Assembly (NCBI RefSeq): GCF_963678975.1
Contig: NC_089276.1
Span: 4,365,098 to 4,429,097, forward strand
Source: Dysidea avara
Lineage: Eukaryota; Porifera; Demospongiae; Dictyoceratida; Dysideidae
DNA length: 64,000 bases
Reading direction: 5' to 3'
Made by a program: the position numbers and the translations under genes. Each line of letters begins with the position of its first letter. The first letter of the stretch is position 1. Of this stretch, positions 38,192 to 50,631 are shown one piece after another. Below the pieces are notes generated by a model. That model was not told where the DNA came from, searched no databases, and saw only the letters and a list, made by a program, of their open reading frames with translations.

Positions 38192-38220
38192 CAAGAGTCC
38201 ATAATAGATATGAACTCTTG
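38192..38220. mobile_element. 29-bp palindromic MITE, 7-bp duplication
   Basis: CAAGAGTCCATAAT through ATGAACTCTTG, flanked by ATGTTAT at 38185-38191 and 38221-38227. Same ends as 11026-11490 and 41788-41840, with almost no interior. Confidence 0.75.
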
Positions 38221-38532
38221 ATGTTATTAGACAATACTGAACATTCATGCAGTATGACAAAATTCATGATTATTGTGATAAAGATTTTCCATTATTGAGA
38301 TAAAAGTATCTCTGTGCATTGCTGTATATCAACAGCAGGGTGTGGTATACTTGTGAGAAAGGCTTCCAACCAGTTATGGCAGTGCTGAAAAGACCATTTT
38401 GGCAAGTTTACATAATTTATTACATAAAACTGTAAAACTATTCCATGACACCTTCATTGCCGAGATACTGTAATTATTCAGCATTTAATTTCTATTTACA
38501 TGTCTGCCTTATATGTGCATGTCAGTGTTGTG

Positions 38533-38660
38533 TCATATTGGCACAATCTGCCAAACACCATTAACTAGACAACCATCCTTACTACAATATACTTGATCTG
38601 CAACTTTACTGCAAACTCTTACTAATGCACTATTACATGCATACCATTTAGGAACAACCA
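38533..38660 (-). CDS. Cysteine-rich exon, unrecognised
   Basis: After acceptor CAACTACAG the frame reads VVPKWYACNSALVRVCSKVA, then VYCSKDGCLVNGVWQIVPI and TGA 38533-38535. Four cysteines in 20 residues and a phase 1 start like the Ig exons suggest a true last exon of a neighbouring or related gene upstream. No domain is named with confidence. Confidence 0.35.
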
Positions 38661-39460
38661 CTGTAGTTGATATTTAATTTGGCCAGATATCTAGTGATCA
38701 GGCCACAATGTTCATCTGCATTGGACAATGAACTATGCCAGTAATATATGGCTATTTGTAAAACAAATGATCTTGTATTGGTCACTGTGAAAATTACGGT
38801 GCACATTACATGATTGCTTTGAGAAAACAGCTTCTTGGAGCATGCAGTATGCATTGTTGTCACAATGACAATGAGGAAAGATTCAGCACCTAAAAGATTC
38901 TGTTACATTTACTGACGTGGATGCTGTGAATGCAGTAAAATCAATCAAATCAATACTATTGCTTTTGCTGATTAATAGATCAGGCTCCATAGTCTCGCAT
39001 GGCCAGCCCGCTTTTTCTCCGCACGGCGCTTGAGTCGATTGGAAATGATAAGCACCTGCTCCGCTCCACCCATCCCGCTAGGACTTCAGACTCAGGCTGT
39101 AGCTCTGCATTTAATCGGTGGAAACTGTAGTCAGTTGCGTTCACGACCGTCTGCAATGTACACTAAATCAATTCTTCGATCACTCCTAATCCTGATTCCT
39201 GCCTCGATAAATCGTCACCCGGCCTCGTCGTCACCGCAACTCCTGAGTCAGCAACTCCTATTAATGCACCGCCACACGTGACTTTCCAGTCTAGGAAGGC
39301 GCGCTAAGGAGAGTGCGACTGCTGTAACATGTGGTTTCCTTTTATATTTCCTCGAGTATTTTACTTTCCTGCACTTTTAGCTATAACAGGTAATGCATGT
39401 CACGTGCAGTTCAGTGTTGTTGACAGTGACTCCACATGTCCATCGTTGTGTTGCTAGCTA
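38661..39460. other. GC-richer stretch, no gene assigned
   Basis: About 39000-39310 is richer in CG than the rest, starting with TAGTCTCGCATGGCCAGC, similar to the end of the MITE at 40978-41086. An 83-codon plus frame (39030-39281) is not recognised. Confidence 0.35.
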
Positions 39461-39463
39461 TAT

Positions 39464-39664
39464 ATGTCATTTAAGAGATTGGCCAACCTTTTGAGTGCAA
39501 AGCACAGTCTTTCCTATGGAATAGTGATGGGATGGCTGAGATGTAAATTGAGCTTCTCTTTGTTGAGGTCTGCAATTATGTGCATTCGCGGTGCCAGGTC
39601 CAGTTTGCGTTGTCCCATTGCTGAGGCACCGATTGCTGTGCAGGTCGCTGAGGCCCATATTTAA
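39464..39664 (+). pseudogene. Transposon protein C-terminal fragment
   Basis: Sixty-six codons ending at TAA. YGIVMGWLRCKLSFSLLRSA, then IMCIRGARSS, is a C-terminal tail I recall from many multicopy transposon-encoded proteins in marine invertebrates. The exact element type is not recalled. Nothing upstream extends it, so it is a fragment. Confidence 0.45.
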
Positions 39665-39719
39665 GATAATTTGTTTTGTTTATTATGTACTGTTTTATCT
39701 TGTGTCATTAATTTGTAAA

Positions 39720-39742
39720 AAAAATATATATATATATATATA
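39720..39742 (+). repeat. (TA)n microsatellite
   Basis: A short AT dinucleotide run of about eleven copies. Confidence 0.9.
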
Positions 39743-39991
39743 TTATGCACAGCTATGTCATTATTTTGTTGTGTCCTTACTTCGGAAATTGAAAGCCTTA
39801 GCAAGTACATGTCATGCATCATCGTCCCAGCATAGATAATATGGTGCAAGGTAGCTAGGCCACTCCAAATATATTCTTTGTTTGTTTGCTTTACCAGTTA
39901 GGCACTGGAAGGCGAACACTGGAGGCACTGTTTCCAGTCCACCGCCAGCCCACACGTGTTTAAAATTCCATTATTTAGCAAACCTGACTTG

Positions 39992-40294
39992 CAGGGCCGC
40001 CCACAGGGGGGAAGGGGCAACTGGGGCATTTTGCCCCGGGCCCCAGCCTGAAGGGGGCCCAGGAGGCCCCATCAAGGGCCCCTTGAATACCTGTTTTAAA
40101 AAATCGATATACTCTAATAGAGCAGTCACAGTATTCTTTAGAGGAACAGTGTAGCAAGTTATTAATAAGAAAATATGTTTGGTGAGGGGAGCTATATCAT
40201 TGTCAGCATGTAGACTGAAGTTGGGAACCCTTCCTTGCCCCTGGGGCCTCTCTTTAACTCTGCCCTGGGCCCCTAATTTCTCTGGGCAGCCCTG
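39992..40294. mobile_element. hAT MITE, 303 bp
   Basis: Ends CAGGGCCGCCCACAG and TCTGGGCAGCCCTG, with the exact 8-bp duplication CTGACTTG at 39984-39991 and 40295-40302. GC-rich near the ends. The TCTAATAGAGCAGTCA motif lies inside at 40113-40128. Confidence 0.92.
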
Positions 40295-40599
40295 CTGACT
40301 TGGTGTTAGCTTCCAATAATTCCATCTGTTTGTTCGAACTAACTGTTCCCACCAATACCCAGCAACATGTGGCTGCTAGAGCTTGGGAGGAAAACAGATC
40401 AATAGCTGTTTACAATATGACGTTCAGCTTTCTGGCTTATCTGTTAATCTCATTTCCATCAAGATTGGTTGTTTAGGCCATTTTATGCCAGAACAATTGC
40501 CCAAGTAGCCAACGCTTGTGAAGTGACAAAGAAGACTATAAATCTCTGTTTGAGCAGACTGCTGTCTCCTGTTCATACAGGATTTTTAATTCTAGCCGG

Positions 40600-40790
40600 A
40601 CTGGAACCTATTGGTTTTGCACCGAACTTTTCTGCATGCATTATTTTTGTATTGTAATTTAATAGTGTAAGTCTTGCCAAAGCTCCTGTACTGTCCGCCC
40701 AGTGTATGGTACCCCTGCGTCTAGACCCCAGTACTTAAATTGTATATTGTCTTAACAAACAAAACAAGTTGTCTCTCTCTCCATTGATGG
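40600..40790 (-). repeat. Dispersed repeat W, second copy
   Basis: Reverse complement of 35410-35580, ending in a CTCTCTCT tract. Confidence 0.65.
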
Positions 40791-40977
40791 ATTAATTGAT
40801 TATTATTTTAACCTCTCAACAATCGGCAAAGCCATTCTTCCTTGTAAACACATGCCGTGAACATACAGTTAGAAGGACAATTAAGTAAGCAAGACAACAC
40901 AATTTACACAAAGCAACTACAGAAAAAAATATCAACAACAAAAAACAGAGATCAAGGTTATGGATTGGTTAGTACAT

Positions 40978-41086
40978 ATTAGTCTCACATGGCCAGACTG
41001 CTTTTTTTCCCATTTTTGAGTGATAGTGGTAGACTTTATCACTCAAAAAAGGGGAAAAAAGTGGTCTGGCCACGCCAGACTAAATT
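40978..41086. mobile_element. Palindromic MITE, 109 bp
   Basis: Arms begin TAGTCTCACATGGCCAGAC and TAGTCTGGCGTGGCCAGAC and continue through a TTTTTTCCC block. They pair almost end to end around a short loop. TA is present at both ends. Half copies of the end occur at 39000 and 50173. Confidence 0.75.
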
Positions 41087-41154
41087 TAGCAATATTGTTG
41101 TATGCCGTATTCTATTATTTTCCAGTTTTTCTTGCATACTGCACACAGGCGCTT

Positions 41155-41520
41155 AGTCATAGGTGGTGGAAAGAGGGAGGCTAGGGGGCTGAAGCCCCCC
41201 CTTGGTCTGCTGAAAAATGATGTCACGCCGAAATGATCCTTCTTGGAGTTGGGCTGAAAATCGTGATAAAGATCGAGATACTCTAATAGAGCAGTCACTC
41301 TAATAAAGCAGTCATAGTATTAGAGCAGTGTGTAGCAACCTATGTAAGGATTTTTACATAGCTTATCAGCTATAAATGCATAGATGGTGAGGTGGGCAGC
41401 TATTGTCAGCTGGCTGTGGCTTTTTTATTTTTTGGTTTCACCTTACCAAACCAGAGACAATGTAGTGCCTCAGTTCATTTCTGTCCCTGGTCAGCCCCTT
41501 CCTCATATCAACTACTTCCT
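41155..41520 (+). repeat. Dispersed repeat Y, second copy
   Basis: Inverted relative to 6265-6640. Contains two adjoining TCTAATAGAGCAGTCA motifs (41281-41313) and CAGCTATTGTCAGCTGGCTG. Confidence 0.7.
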
Positions 41521-41787
41521 CCACCACTGCGCTTGGTATCATCGATCTTGTAAGGTTGTCTTGTTAACTCACATGTCAGTGTGCTATCAATTCACATTTG
41601 TGCTATTCCCACAACATAAAAGATGAAGGTGCAAGCTGAAAATGTTATATAGACTGTTTTCAATGGCTATACCTAGGCAAATAATAGCTTGAAAAGTTTC
41701 CAATTTCGTAATGAAAATGAATCACTCACCTACATGCTAGTGTGCCTAAGAGGACGGGAAACCGAATTTATTTGGAATGGCTTAAAC

Positions 41788-41840
41788 CAAGAGTTCATAA
41801 TATATATATTTCCTAAATATATATATATTATGAACTCTTG
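41788..41840. mobile_element. 53-bp palindromic MITE, 7-bp duplication
   Basis: CAAGAGTTCATAATATATAT and its inverse around a few bases, flanked by CTTAAAC at 41781-41787 and 41841-41847. Same family as 11026-11490. Confidence 0.85.
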
Positions 41841-41859
41841 CTTAAACTATACTAGTATT

Positions 41860-42990
41860 TTTTTAAAAATTGGTTGTTAATTTAAAAATGAAGTAGGGAT
41901 CTATACAATAAAAAGTAATGAAACAACTGAAGAGATGAATGATGGTATTACAGGATAGCTCAGTGGGAAAGTCCCTACTTTGACACATAACTTTGCCATT
42001 GAACAAAATAGTTGTTATAGCTAATGTATGAAAGTAGGAACTTTCCCACCAAGCCATACTGTAATACCATCATTCATCTCTTGTTTCATACATTTTATTG
42101 TATAGATCCCTACTTCATTGGTTATACTAGTTTGTTTAGTTAGTTTGTTTAGTTTTTTTGTTGTAGCACAGCTCTAGACTGTTCTAATAGAATATCATAC
42201 ATGATCGTTGTATTAGAGTGACTGTTGTATTAGAGTATCTCGAGTCAGCCAAGGGGTGTGCAACTAGTTAGATCAATAAGGGATGAGGTCATCTTGTTTA
42301 TTGTTAAGTAAATAGCTAGATTGTTAATAGAAGGTGTGGTGTCCGTACTCTATTGCTTTTAGTCCACCTAGATCTTTATTTCAAGGGTGTGGTTGTGAAT
42401 GGGATCCCAATTACAAAGCTGCCGATAATATCTACTAGCTAGTATACCTCTTATAGTAGCACCAGGACTGAAGTGCTTCTGAATTCCAGCTCTGTGTGGT
42501 ATAGAAATATGTTGCTGAAAGAAAGTGTTGATACAGAAAATTAACGCCTTGATATGGTTTCGTTGGATGAAGAAGACAAGCAGTCTGATTGAAGATAAAA
42601 AAGACAAGGCACAGAGGGCCTGCATTTGTCAGAACTCCAAAAGGCATATCCCACTGGTGAGTTTATTTATTTATTTATTATTGTACTGGACAGTCAGTAA
42701 TTACTGATGCATCCAGGGGGACCAGCCCCAAGAGAAAATCAAATACACACATACATTATGATTTGCTAACTACTTACATACATGCAATTACATTAACTAC
42801 AAATAAATCAACTGAGTCTAATTCAATTAAATAATGGAGTGAGTTGTTCGAGTTTGCTATTGTGACATAAAATGGTGACCGTATGCTGCTTCATTTGGCT
42901 TCTAGCCTTGTGACTATGGTCAGGCAGGCAGTGAGGCTAAATTTCAACTTTTGGTGATTTAAAAAAATATATATCTGTCCACCTGTAAGT
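41860..42990 (+). repeat. Long dispersed repeat V, copy 1
   Basis: Parallels 50630-51830 along its length: foldback start, TCTAATAG motif region, CCACCTAGATCTTTAT, ATGGGATCCCA, GCTGAAAGAAAGTGTTGATA, CATCCCACTGGTGAGTT, and TTCATTTGGC with TTGGTGATTT at the end. A different insertion of about 190 bp (42663-42850) is in this copy. The conserved block before CTGGTGAGT resembles an exon end but has no long frame. Confidence 0.8.
41889..42117. mobile_element. Foldback element, copy 1
   Basis: Arms of about 100 bp start GAAGTAGGGATCTA and include GAGATGAATGATGGTATTAC and GGGAAAGTCCCTAC. They fold on their inverse. Copies at 48057-48294 and 50632-50861. Confidence 0.88.
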
Positions 42991-43189
42991 GTTTGTTATA
43001 TATTACAAGTACACAGAAAAATTTGGAATTTTCAACTAGAGTAGGGACCAAATAATGCACAGTAGGGATATAGCACTTCTTATTGTTTTACTGTGAATTA
43101 ATATCGTGCACTACTCCAGCTTGTTTCAGTACTTTTTATTGATGTGCTATGGTCCCTACTCTATTCCTGTGTACTTGTTTGTTAACTTT

Positions 43190-44000
43190 TTTTGTAAATG
43201 ATTATTATGACTGGTGAACTCACGCATACCGCATCTGAAATGATGCCGCATGCCCCAATTATCATCTGAAAAGTACAGCATCCATTACGCTTCATTGTCA
43301 GCTATGTTCAACCCGTTACACAGCATTTCAGATCAAGAACTGTTTGAAAAGCATCTCTGCAATCCATGCATACCAAAAGAAATGGTGCCGCGTGCCCCAA
43401 TTATATCGATTGTTGTCTGAAAAGTGAAGTATCCATTATGCTTCGTTGTCGGCTATGTTCAACCCGTTACACAGCAGTACAAATCAAGAACTGTTCGAAA
43501 AGCACCTCAGCAATCAGAGTAGCCACTATGAAAATACAAACGATTTCCGTTTTGAAAGGAAGCCATCACGTGCTACTGTCAAATTGACACTTTTCGCTGT
43601 CAGCAAAGATGAACGAGACACAAAGGAGGACACTAGTAAGTCCATGAAGAATGCATTGTACATACTGCGGTATGCCAAAAGGCACCTCTCAGGCTGAAGC
43701 AACGTCGAACAGTGAAAACATCAAGCCCATAACCTTAGCCATTATTGAGTTACGCTTGTATGAAGGCATCAGTCAGTCATTTACTTACTCAGTCAGTAGA
43801 AAATTCCATTAAATAAATTATTTCTAAAATTCCGTAGCAACTTGTTGAAAGCATTTCGGGTCAATTTGAAGGCTTGTTTGGGCTTAGTTTTTCCTAACCA
43901 ATACAGCCTCATCTTCGTCAGGGAAAATCGAGGCTGATTTTTGGGTGATGTTATTTTGTGGGCCACGCCTACTCCTTTGTGATCCCTACTATCAAGACAC
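43190..44000 (+). repeat. Dispersed repeat family X, main copy
   Basis: Starts GACTGGTGAACTCACGCATA (43210). A block of about 160 bp is tandemly duplicated (43240-43360 and 43383-43520: TATGTTCAACCCGTTACACA in both). It runs through CATCAGTCAGTC (43766) and TAGAAAATTC to TTTTTGGGTGATGTT. Pieces recur at 3596-4900, 7020-7284 and 49170-49440. Confidence 0.7.
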
Positions 44001-44783
44001 ACGGTAGTGTGTCGTGCGGCCCAAGAAGCCGGCGCGTAACACCCGTGAGTATATTGACAGGAAGAAAGAAAACGCAATTTTCGCACCTCCGTAGCTCTGT
44101 GCTTCCTTGATGAAACAAGACGATTTTTGCTGTGGACATGCCCCCCAACTGCAGCACTCCACATTCCAAATTTGAGCGAAATCGCTTCGCGCGTTCCCGA
44201 GATATGCGACTTCAAAAATTGGCTCAGTTTCTTCGTTTTTTTTCTTCTTCATCTTATTTTTCTTTTTCTTGTCGCACACTTACAAAAACTGCTATAAAAC
44301 TCGCACGCCATATCTGATTGCCTTGAAATTTGGCACACAGAAGGGGGATATAAAGGCGCATCTCGGTACCAACTTTGGCTGGAATACGATAAACTGGCAA
44401 AGAGTTATTAGCGATTATTCACGAAAAATAACACCAATATGTTGTCACGCCTAGAGGGTAAACCGCGTATGGAAGAAGCTGAAAATCGGTGGGTGAATAG
44501 GTTAACTATTGAACCTCAAACCTTTTGTGGTTTGAAAGAAATCGAGCTAAAAACCAGGAAGATACAACGAAAAAACCAACAGTGTGTAACAATTACACAA
44601 TCGAGATTAGCTAATAAAAAACGACTGCTTGCCACGCCTACCAGGTAAACCGCTTGGGGTAATGCTTTGAAAATCGCTGTACAGATGGAGTTATCATCTT
44701 AGAAAGGCTCTTCGATGGTGTAGAAGAATCAGACTTAAAACCACGGAGTTATAACACGAAATCCAACTTAGTGTAGCAAGTGC
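44001..44783. other. Unassigned repeat-like DNA
   Basis: Contains AAATTTGGCACACAG- and TTCAAAAATTGGC-like words seen in other repeats. Several overlapping frames of 60-140 codons occur on both strands with no recognisable domain. Confidence 0.35.
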
Positions 44784-44839
44784 GAGATCGAGATACTCTA
44801 ATAGAGCAGTCATCCTAATAGTGCAGTCATCCTAATAGA

Positions 44840-47115
44840 GCAGTCACCCGAAGAGAATTCAAGAGATCAGCTAGAAACAAGTAACCTGTATAGAGATCAG
44901 CTACAAACAAGTCACCCTGTAGAGAGATCAGCCACAAACAATTCACCCTGTAGAGAGATCAGCTAGAAGAAGTTACCTTGTAGGGAATTCATGCAACTAT
45001 ATAGAAAGAGATAATTCAGCTAGAAGAAATCACCTTGTAGAGTTCAGCTACAAAGAAACCACAATGTAGAGAGTTCAGCTACAAAGAAACCACCATGTAG
45101 AGAATTCGTTTACAAACAAGTCACCCTATAGAAAGATCAGCTAGAAGAAGTTACCTCTTAGAGAGTTCAGTTACAAAGAAACCACCATGTAGAGAATTCA
45201 TTTACAAACTAGTGACCCTGTAGAGACATCAGCTAGAAGAAGTTACCTTGTAAAGAGTTCAGCTACATAGAAACCATTCTGTAAAGAGCTCAGCTGCAAA
45301 CAAATCACCTGTACAGAATTCAGCTACAAACAAATCACCCTGTAGAGAGATCAGCTAGAAGAAGTTACCTTGTTGATAGTTCAGCTACAAAGAAACCATC
45401 ATGTAGAGAGTTCAGCTACAAACAAATCTCCCTGTAGAGAGATCAGCTAGAAGAAGTTACCTTGTAGAGAGTTCAGCTTCAAACAAATCACCCTGTAGAA
45501 AGATCAGCTACAAACAAATCTCCCTGTAGAGAGATTAGCTAGAAGAAGTTACCTTGTAGAGAGTTCAGCTACAAAGAAACCATCATGTAGAGAGTTCAGC
45601 TACAAACAAATCTCCCTGTAGAGAGATCAGCTAGAAGAAGTTACCTTGTAGAGAGTTCAGCTTCAAACAAATCACCCTGTAGAAAGATCAGCTAGAAGGG
45701 GTCACCTTGTAGAGAGTTCAGTTACAAAAAAAACCACCATGTAGAGAGCTCAGCTACAAACTAGTGACCTTGTAGAGACATCAGCTAGAAGAAGTTACCT
45801 TGTAGATAGTTCAGCTACAAAGAAACCATTCTTTAAAGAGCTCAGCTGCAAACAAATCACCTGTAAAGAATTCAGCTACAAATAAATCACCCTGTAGAAA
45901 GATGAGCTAGAAAAAGTTACCTTGTAGAGAGTTCAGTTACAAAGAAACCACCATGTAGAGAATTCAGCTACAAACTAGTGACCCTGTAAAGACATCAGCT
46001 AGAAGAAGTTACCTTGAGAGAGTTCAGCTACAAAGAAACCATTATTTAAAGAGCTCAGCTGCAAACAAATCACCTATATAGAATTCAGCTACAAACAAAT
46101 CACCATGTAGAGAGATCAGCTAGAAGAAGTTAACTTGTAGAGAGTTCAGCTACAAACAAATCACCCTGTAGAGAGATCAGCTAGAAGAAGTTACCTTGTA
46201 GAGAGTTCAGCTACAAAGAAACCACCATGTAGAGAGTTCAGCTGCAAAGAAATCACCCTGTATAAAATTCTGCCACGAACAAATTGCCCTGTAGAAAGAT
46301 CAGTTAGAAGAAGTTACCTTGTAGAGAGTTCAGCTACAAAGAAACCATTCTGTAAAGAGCTCATCTGCAAACAAATCACCTGTACAGAATTCAGCTACAA
46401 ACAAATCACCCTGTAGAGAGATCAGCTAGAAGAAATTACTTTGTAGAGAGTTCAGCTACAAAGAAACCACCATGTAGAGAGTTCAGCTGCAAAGAAATCA
46501 CCCTGTAGAAAATACAACCACAAACAAATTGCCCTGTAGAAAGATCAGTTAGAAGAAGTTACCTTTTAGAGAGTTCAGCTACAAAGAAACCACCATGTAG
46601 AGAGTTCAGCTGCAAAGAAATCACCCTGTAGAAAATTCTGCCACAAACAAATTGCCCTGTAGAAAGATCAGTTAGAAGAAGTTACCTTTTAGAGAGTTCA
46701 GCTACAAAGAAACTATTCTGTAAAGAGCTCAGCTGCAAACAAATCACCTGTACAGAATTCAGCTACAAACAAATCACCCTGTAGAGAGATCAGCTAGAAG
46801 AAATTACCTTGTAGATAGTTCAGCTACAAACAAATCACCCTGTAGAAAGATCAGTTAGAAGAAGTTACTTTGTAGAGAGTTCAGCTACAAAGAAACCATT
46901 TTGTAAAGAGCTCAGCTGCAAACAAATCACCTGTACAGAATTCAGCTACAAACAAATCACCCTGTAGAGAGATCAGCAAGAAGAAGTTACCTTGTAGATA
47001 GTTCAGCTACAAACAAATCTCCCTGTAGAGAGATCAGCTAGAAGAAATTACCTTGTAGAGAGTTCAGCTACAAAGAAATCATCATGTGGAGAGCTCAGCT
47101 GCAAAGAAATCACCA
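44840..47115 (+). repeat. Minisatellite, unit about 30-32 bp
   Basis: About 2.27 kb of variants of one unit, consensus near GTAGAGAGTTCAGCTACAAA followed by GAAACCACCAT, CAAATCACCCT or GAAGTTACCTT. Three unit types alternate in a loose higher-order pattern, for example TCAGCTAGAAGAAGTTACCT followed by TTCAGCTACAAAGAAACC. No unique spacers. It starts just after three TCTAATAGAGCAGTCA motifs (44796-44847). Confidence 0.95.
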
Positions 47116-47390
47116 CTGCCCAAATTTCAAGGCAATAGCTCTTTCCAATCTGAAATTATCAATTGTCAAAGTTGGTAAATTGGATGTGTGTGGAAGGCCC
47201 CTTTTCGCAAATCCGGTCCCATATGTATTATATAATATTATATAATTTGTACATTTACTGATAAAATATTTAAAGTACATCTACTTCATCTTTTCTTCTT
47301 CCTGTAGTAAAGAAAAAAAACATAAGTTAAAAAAGTCCCAAAGCTGGCCATAGGCCGGCTTTGGGGTATACAAATACAAAAAGAAATGAA

Positions 47391-47712
47391 ATCTAATCCA
47401 AAACAGCCAAGCTGTAAAAAAAGTGTGCGGCCCTCAGAAAGGCTATGGTGAAAAAAGATGTGAAATCCAAGGTGGCGGCCAAGAAATGGCTGTGATGGTA
47501 GGTTAGTGGTAAAAATTTTAATAATGACAATTCAAGTGAATTTTTGTGCCGCTTCACAAAAATTCACCTGAATGGTCGTTATTAAAATTTTTACCACTAA
47601 CCTACCATCACAGCCATTTCTTGGCCGCCACCTTGGATTTCACATCTTTTTTCACCATAGCCTTTCTGAGGGCCGCACACTTTTTTTACAGCTTGGCTGT
47701 TTTGGATTAGAT
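47391..47712. mobile_element. Complete foldback, about 150-bp arms
   Basis: ATCTAATCCAAAACAGCC to AATTCA pairs with the inverse ending GGCTGTTTTGGATTAGAT around a small loop. 322 bp in all and nearly perfect. Relatives at 7575-7774 and 8606-8730. Confidence 0.92.
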
Positions 47713-48056
47713 ATATATATACAGTAACTATCATCAAGAGTAAATAATAGAGAAGAGAGTATCCAACTGCCATATACCATATCAAAAATGATCCTGTTAA
47801 GTCTTTCTGCATATTTCAGTAAAATTTAGGGTATCATAGAAGTGTTCATATCTAGTAATCATCACCTTCAACACTTACACACAATACAAAGCCTGTGTGC
47901 ACACCACTTGTTAATAGACTAATTTAACACCTTCTTTGAAAATGTTTTAACAAGCAGGGTGGACTTTACAGGATCATTTTTGATGTGGTATATAGCAGTT
48001 GGATACTCTCTTCTCTATTATTTACTCTTGCTATCATATATTATAGTATTTTTTAA

Positions 48057-48294
48057 AATTGTTAATTTAAAAATGAAGTAGGGATCTATGCAATAAAAAG
48101 TAGTGAAACGAGATGAATGATGGTATTACAGTATAGCTTAGTGGGAAAGTCCCTATTTTGGCACATAAGTTATTATTTTGTTCAATGCCAAAGTAGGGAC
48201 TTTCCCACTGAGCTATGCTGTAGTACCATCATTCATCTCTTGTTTCACTACTTTTTATTGCATAGATCTCTACATCATTTTTAAATTAACAATT
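48057..48294. mobile_element. Foldback element, copy 2
   Basis: Arms AATTGTTAATTTAAAAATGA, then AGTAGGGATCTATG, pair end to end. This is the most complete copy of the family at 41889 and 50632. Confidence 0.9.
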
Positions 48295-49169
48295 CTAGTT
48301 TTTCTTATACTTGTTTGTGTACTTTTTCTACAAGTTCATGACTGCTAAACATACTGTATAGTAGTGCAAACTAATCTAACTGGATTTTTGTAAACAGGTC
48401 TTTAGCACTCATCTATATAGAACTAAAATTTTTTATTCTTTTAGCAATGTTGGTGCTAACTAATGGCCAAATTTGATGCCATTAGTTTCCTGTCTGAAGC
48501 TATGAATCACTGCATGAAGTTGATAAATTGGATGTGTAATGGGAAAACCCCTTTTCACAAAACCAGTCATGATATTACACAATTATAGTTAAATTAATGA
48601 CAGCACTAGCTACATACGGGTATATGCAAGTAGTCAACAAGTTTTTGCCGATTAGTTAAATGTATAACACATCACAGAACTATTATTGCTAAACTGTATT
48701 CACTTAGAAGTTCATCAAATTATCTTACTAACTTCGTTTACATGGTAATTGTAGCACTTAGCTATAGCTATAATGTGGTTTGCTCGACACATCATGTGAA
48801 GAAACACAAAGAAAGTCATGAAGGAAAGTATGTTACCAGTCTGGATAATGATTAGGTTAAGAAGAAAAGCAGCTAGTGCAGGGGCGGATCTGGGGGGCTC
48901 ACAGGGTTCCTATTGGACAGCTCACTCAGCACTGCTACGTCTACAACACATGTCCACGGGTGTACACATTATGTAATACCATATTGCATAATGTTGCCAC
49001 ACCCATGGATGGAAGCCCTACTATAAATGAATAACCTTCACTAGTACAGAAGGATAAAAGGCAACACAATAGTGCACGCATTGTATGCTTATCAAGCCAA
49101 AGATTTCTTCTTAAGTGAATTTGAAACATTTTCGTGAAAGAAGTAGGGCTGTAGCTCTACCCAGTTTTC
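48295..49169. other. No gene; weak repeat traces
   Basis: 48470-48570 resembles 47115-47220 (GATAAATTGGATGTGT then CCCCTTTTCACAAA). Otherwise nothing was recognised. Confidence 0.4.
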
Positions 49170-49440
49170 TGCTATGCTTGACTGAATGCATCAGGCAGGC
49201 AGTAGAAAATTCTGTCAAATAATTTTTAAAATTCTGTCAAATAATTTTTAAAATTCTGTAGCAACTTAACAAAAACGTTTTGGATCAATCTGAAGGCATT
49301 TTTGGGCTTGATTTTACTCAACCAATACTGCCATGTTGTTGTGAGGAAAAATCGAGGCAAGTTTTTGGGTGATATTTTATTGTGGGCCATGCCCACACCT
49401 TCATTGTCCCTACTATACAGTACTGTTGTACTATATGATG
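49170..49440 (+). repeat. Dispersed repeat family X, 3' fragment
   Basis: Matches 43765-44000, with GCAGTAGAAAATTCT, AACCAATACTGCC and TTTTTGGGTGATATT, and ends with the palindrome ACAGTACTGTTGTACT. Confidence 0.65.
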
Positions 49441-50629
49441 CTGATAATTACTTTATAATTTTGTGTTTGCTTGTGTATGGCTATGGCTATATGAAGTTGT
49501 ATTGTACTTATTTGCAAAATGTATTTTATATGAAGTAAATTTTAGGTATGCATGATTGTTCTATTAGGATTTTTATTTTGCAGTGACTGTTCTTTCTATT
49601 AGAGTATCTCAATTTTTCTTGATAAGTTGGAGTTGCTCAACTTTTATAAGCAAAACCTGCACCTTTTATGATTTCCAGCCTGTTGTCACAAGTTTGCTAA
49701 CATCGCACTTGCCGTATACTGGGTATTTTTTGAAAGGCTAAATTTTCGAAAAGTATCAACTTGCAAACATTTCGAATAAATAGTTTCGAAAATGTCATGA
49801 TGTATGGCGCACCACCTTCCTAAATTAAGATGGACCGCACCACGTTGCTCTAAGCATTGTTTGCTATTGCTAGCTCTCCCATCATGATGCTTTCTGTGTG
49901 ATGGATTTGGGCACATCATGTGTAGGTGATACGATCTGGACCCATGGAGAGGAGCTTTTTATGTCAAAATTAATGATCTCGTCCACTCGCCGCCACAGCC
50001 GTAATCTGCTCAGTGCCTACTAGCTAGAAACTATGGTGATTATGATTATGATTGTAATAATTGGAAGGCAGCAAAATGCTGATTACATCCAATGAAGGTT
50101 GACAAACTGTGGGCAAAGAAACATAAAAAGGGCTACTGATTGCAGTGTACCATAAAGTGGTGGTACTGGTAGCCTTACGTGGCCAGATTGTTTTTTCTCA
50201 AGCATGGTAGCTATTCGTATTAGCTAGCTATGTTTTCAAGTAGCTACGTAAAAGGGATCACTGATGCGGTTGTATTATGTTATTATTTGTGTAGCGGAGC
50301 TAGATAACTAATTGCAAAAATGGCTTAGCTATACCCACTGAGTTACTCAGCTTTATTTTGTAACTAGTTATATAGCTATTTTCAAAAGTTTTATTTTTGA
50401 AAACAGTTGGCATTTTTCAAAATTTTCATAAATAAAGCTATTCGAAAATTACCCATTATACAGTAATATGATGATTACAATGATGATGATTGGTGCGAGT
50501 AGGTCTTAATTGTAGCGTACTACCCTGCTGATCGGTACCAAAATGGCTGTAATATTCGATGGAATATACTAGAGAAGTTATGATGGTAATGTAGTACAGA
50601 ATTTATTTGATTGCTTTTGTATTACTCTA
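49441..50629. other. No gene recognised
   Basis: TCTAATAG-type motif (inverse) at 49598-49612 and a half MITE end at 50173 (TTACGTGGCCAGATTG). Otherwise unannotated. Confidence 0.4.
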
Positions 50630-50631
50630 AT

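Noticed and set aside
43793..44279. 95-140 codon minus frames
   Set aside because: They lie over dispersed repeat DNA, differ in frame, and show no domain.
44840..47115. CRISPR-like array
   Set aside because: Units follow each other without unique spacers, and this is animal DNA; it is a minisatellite.
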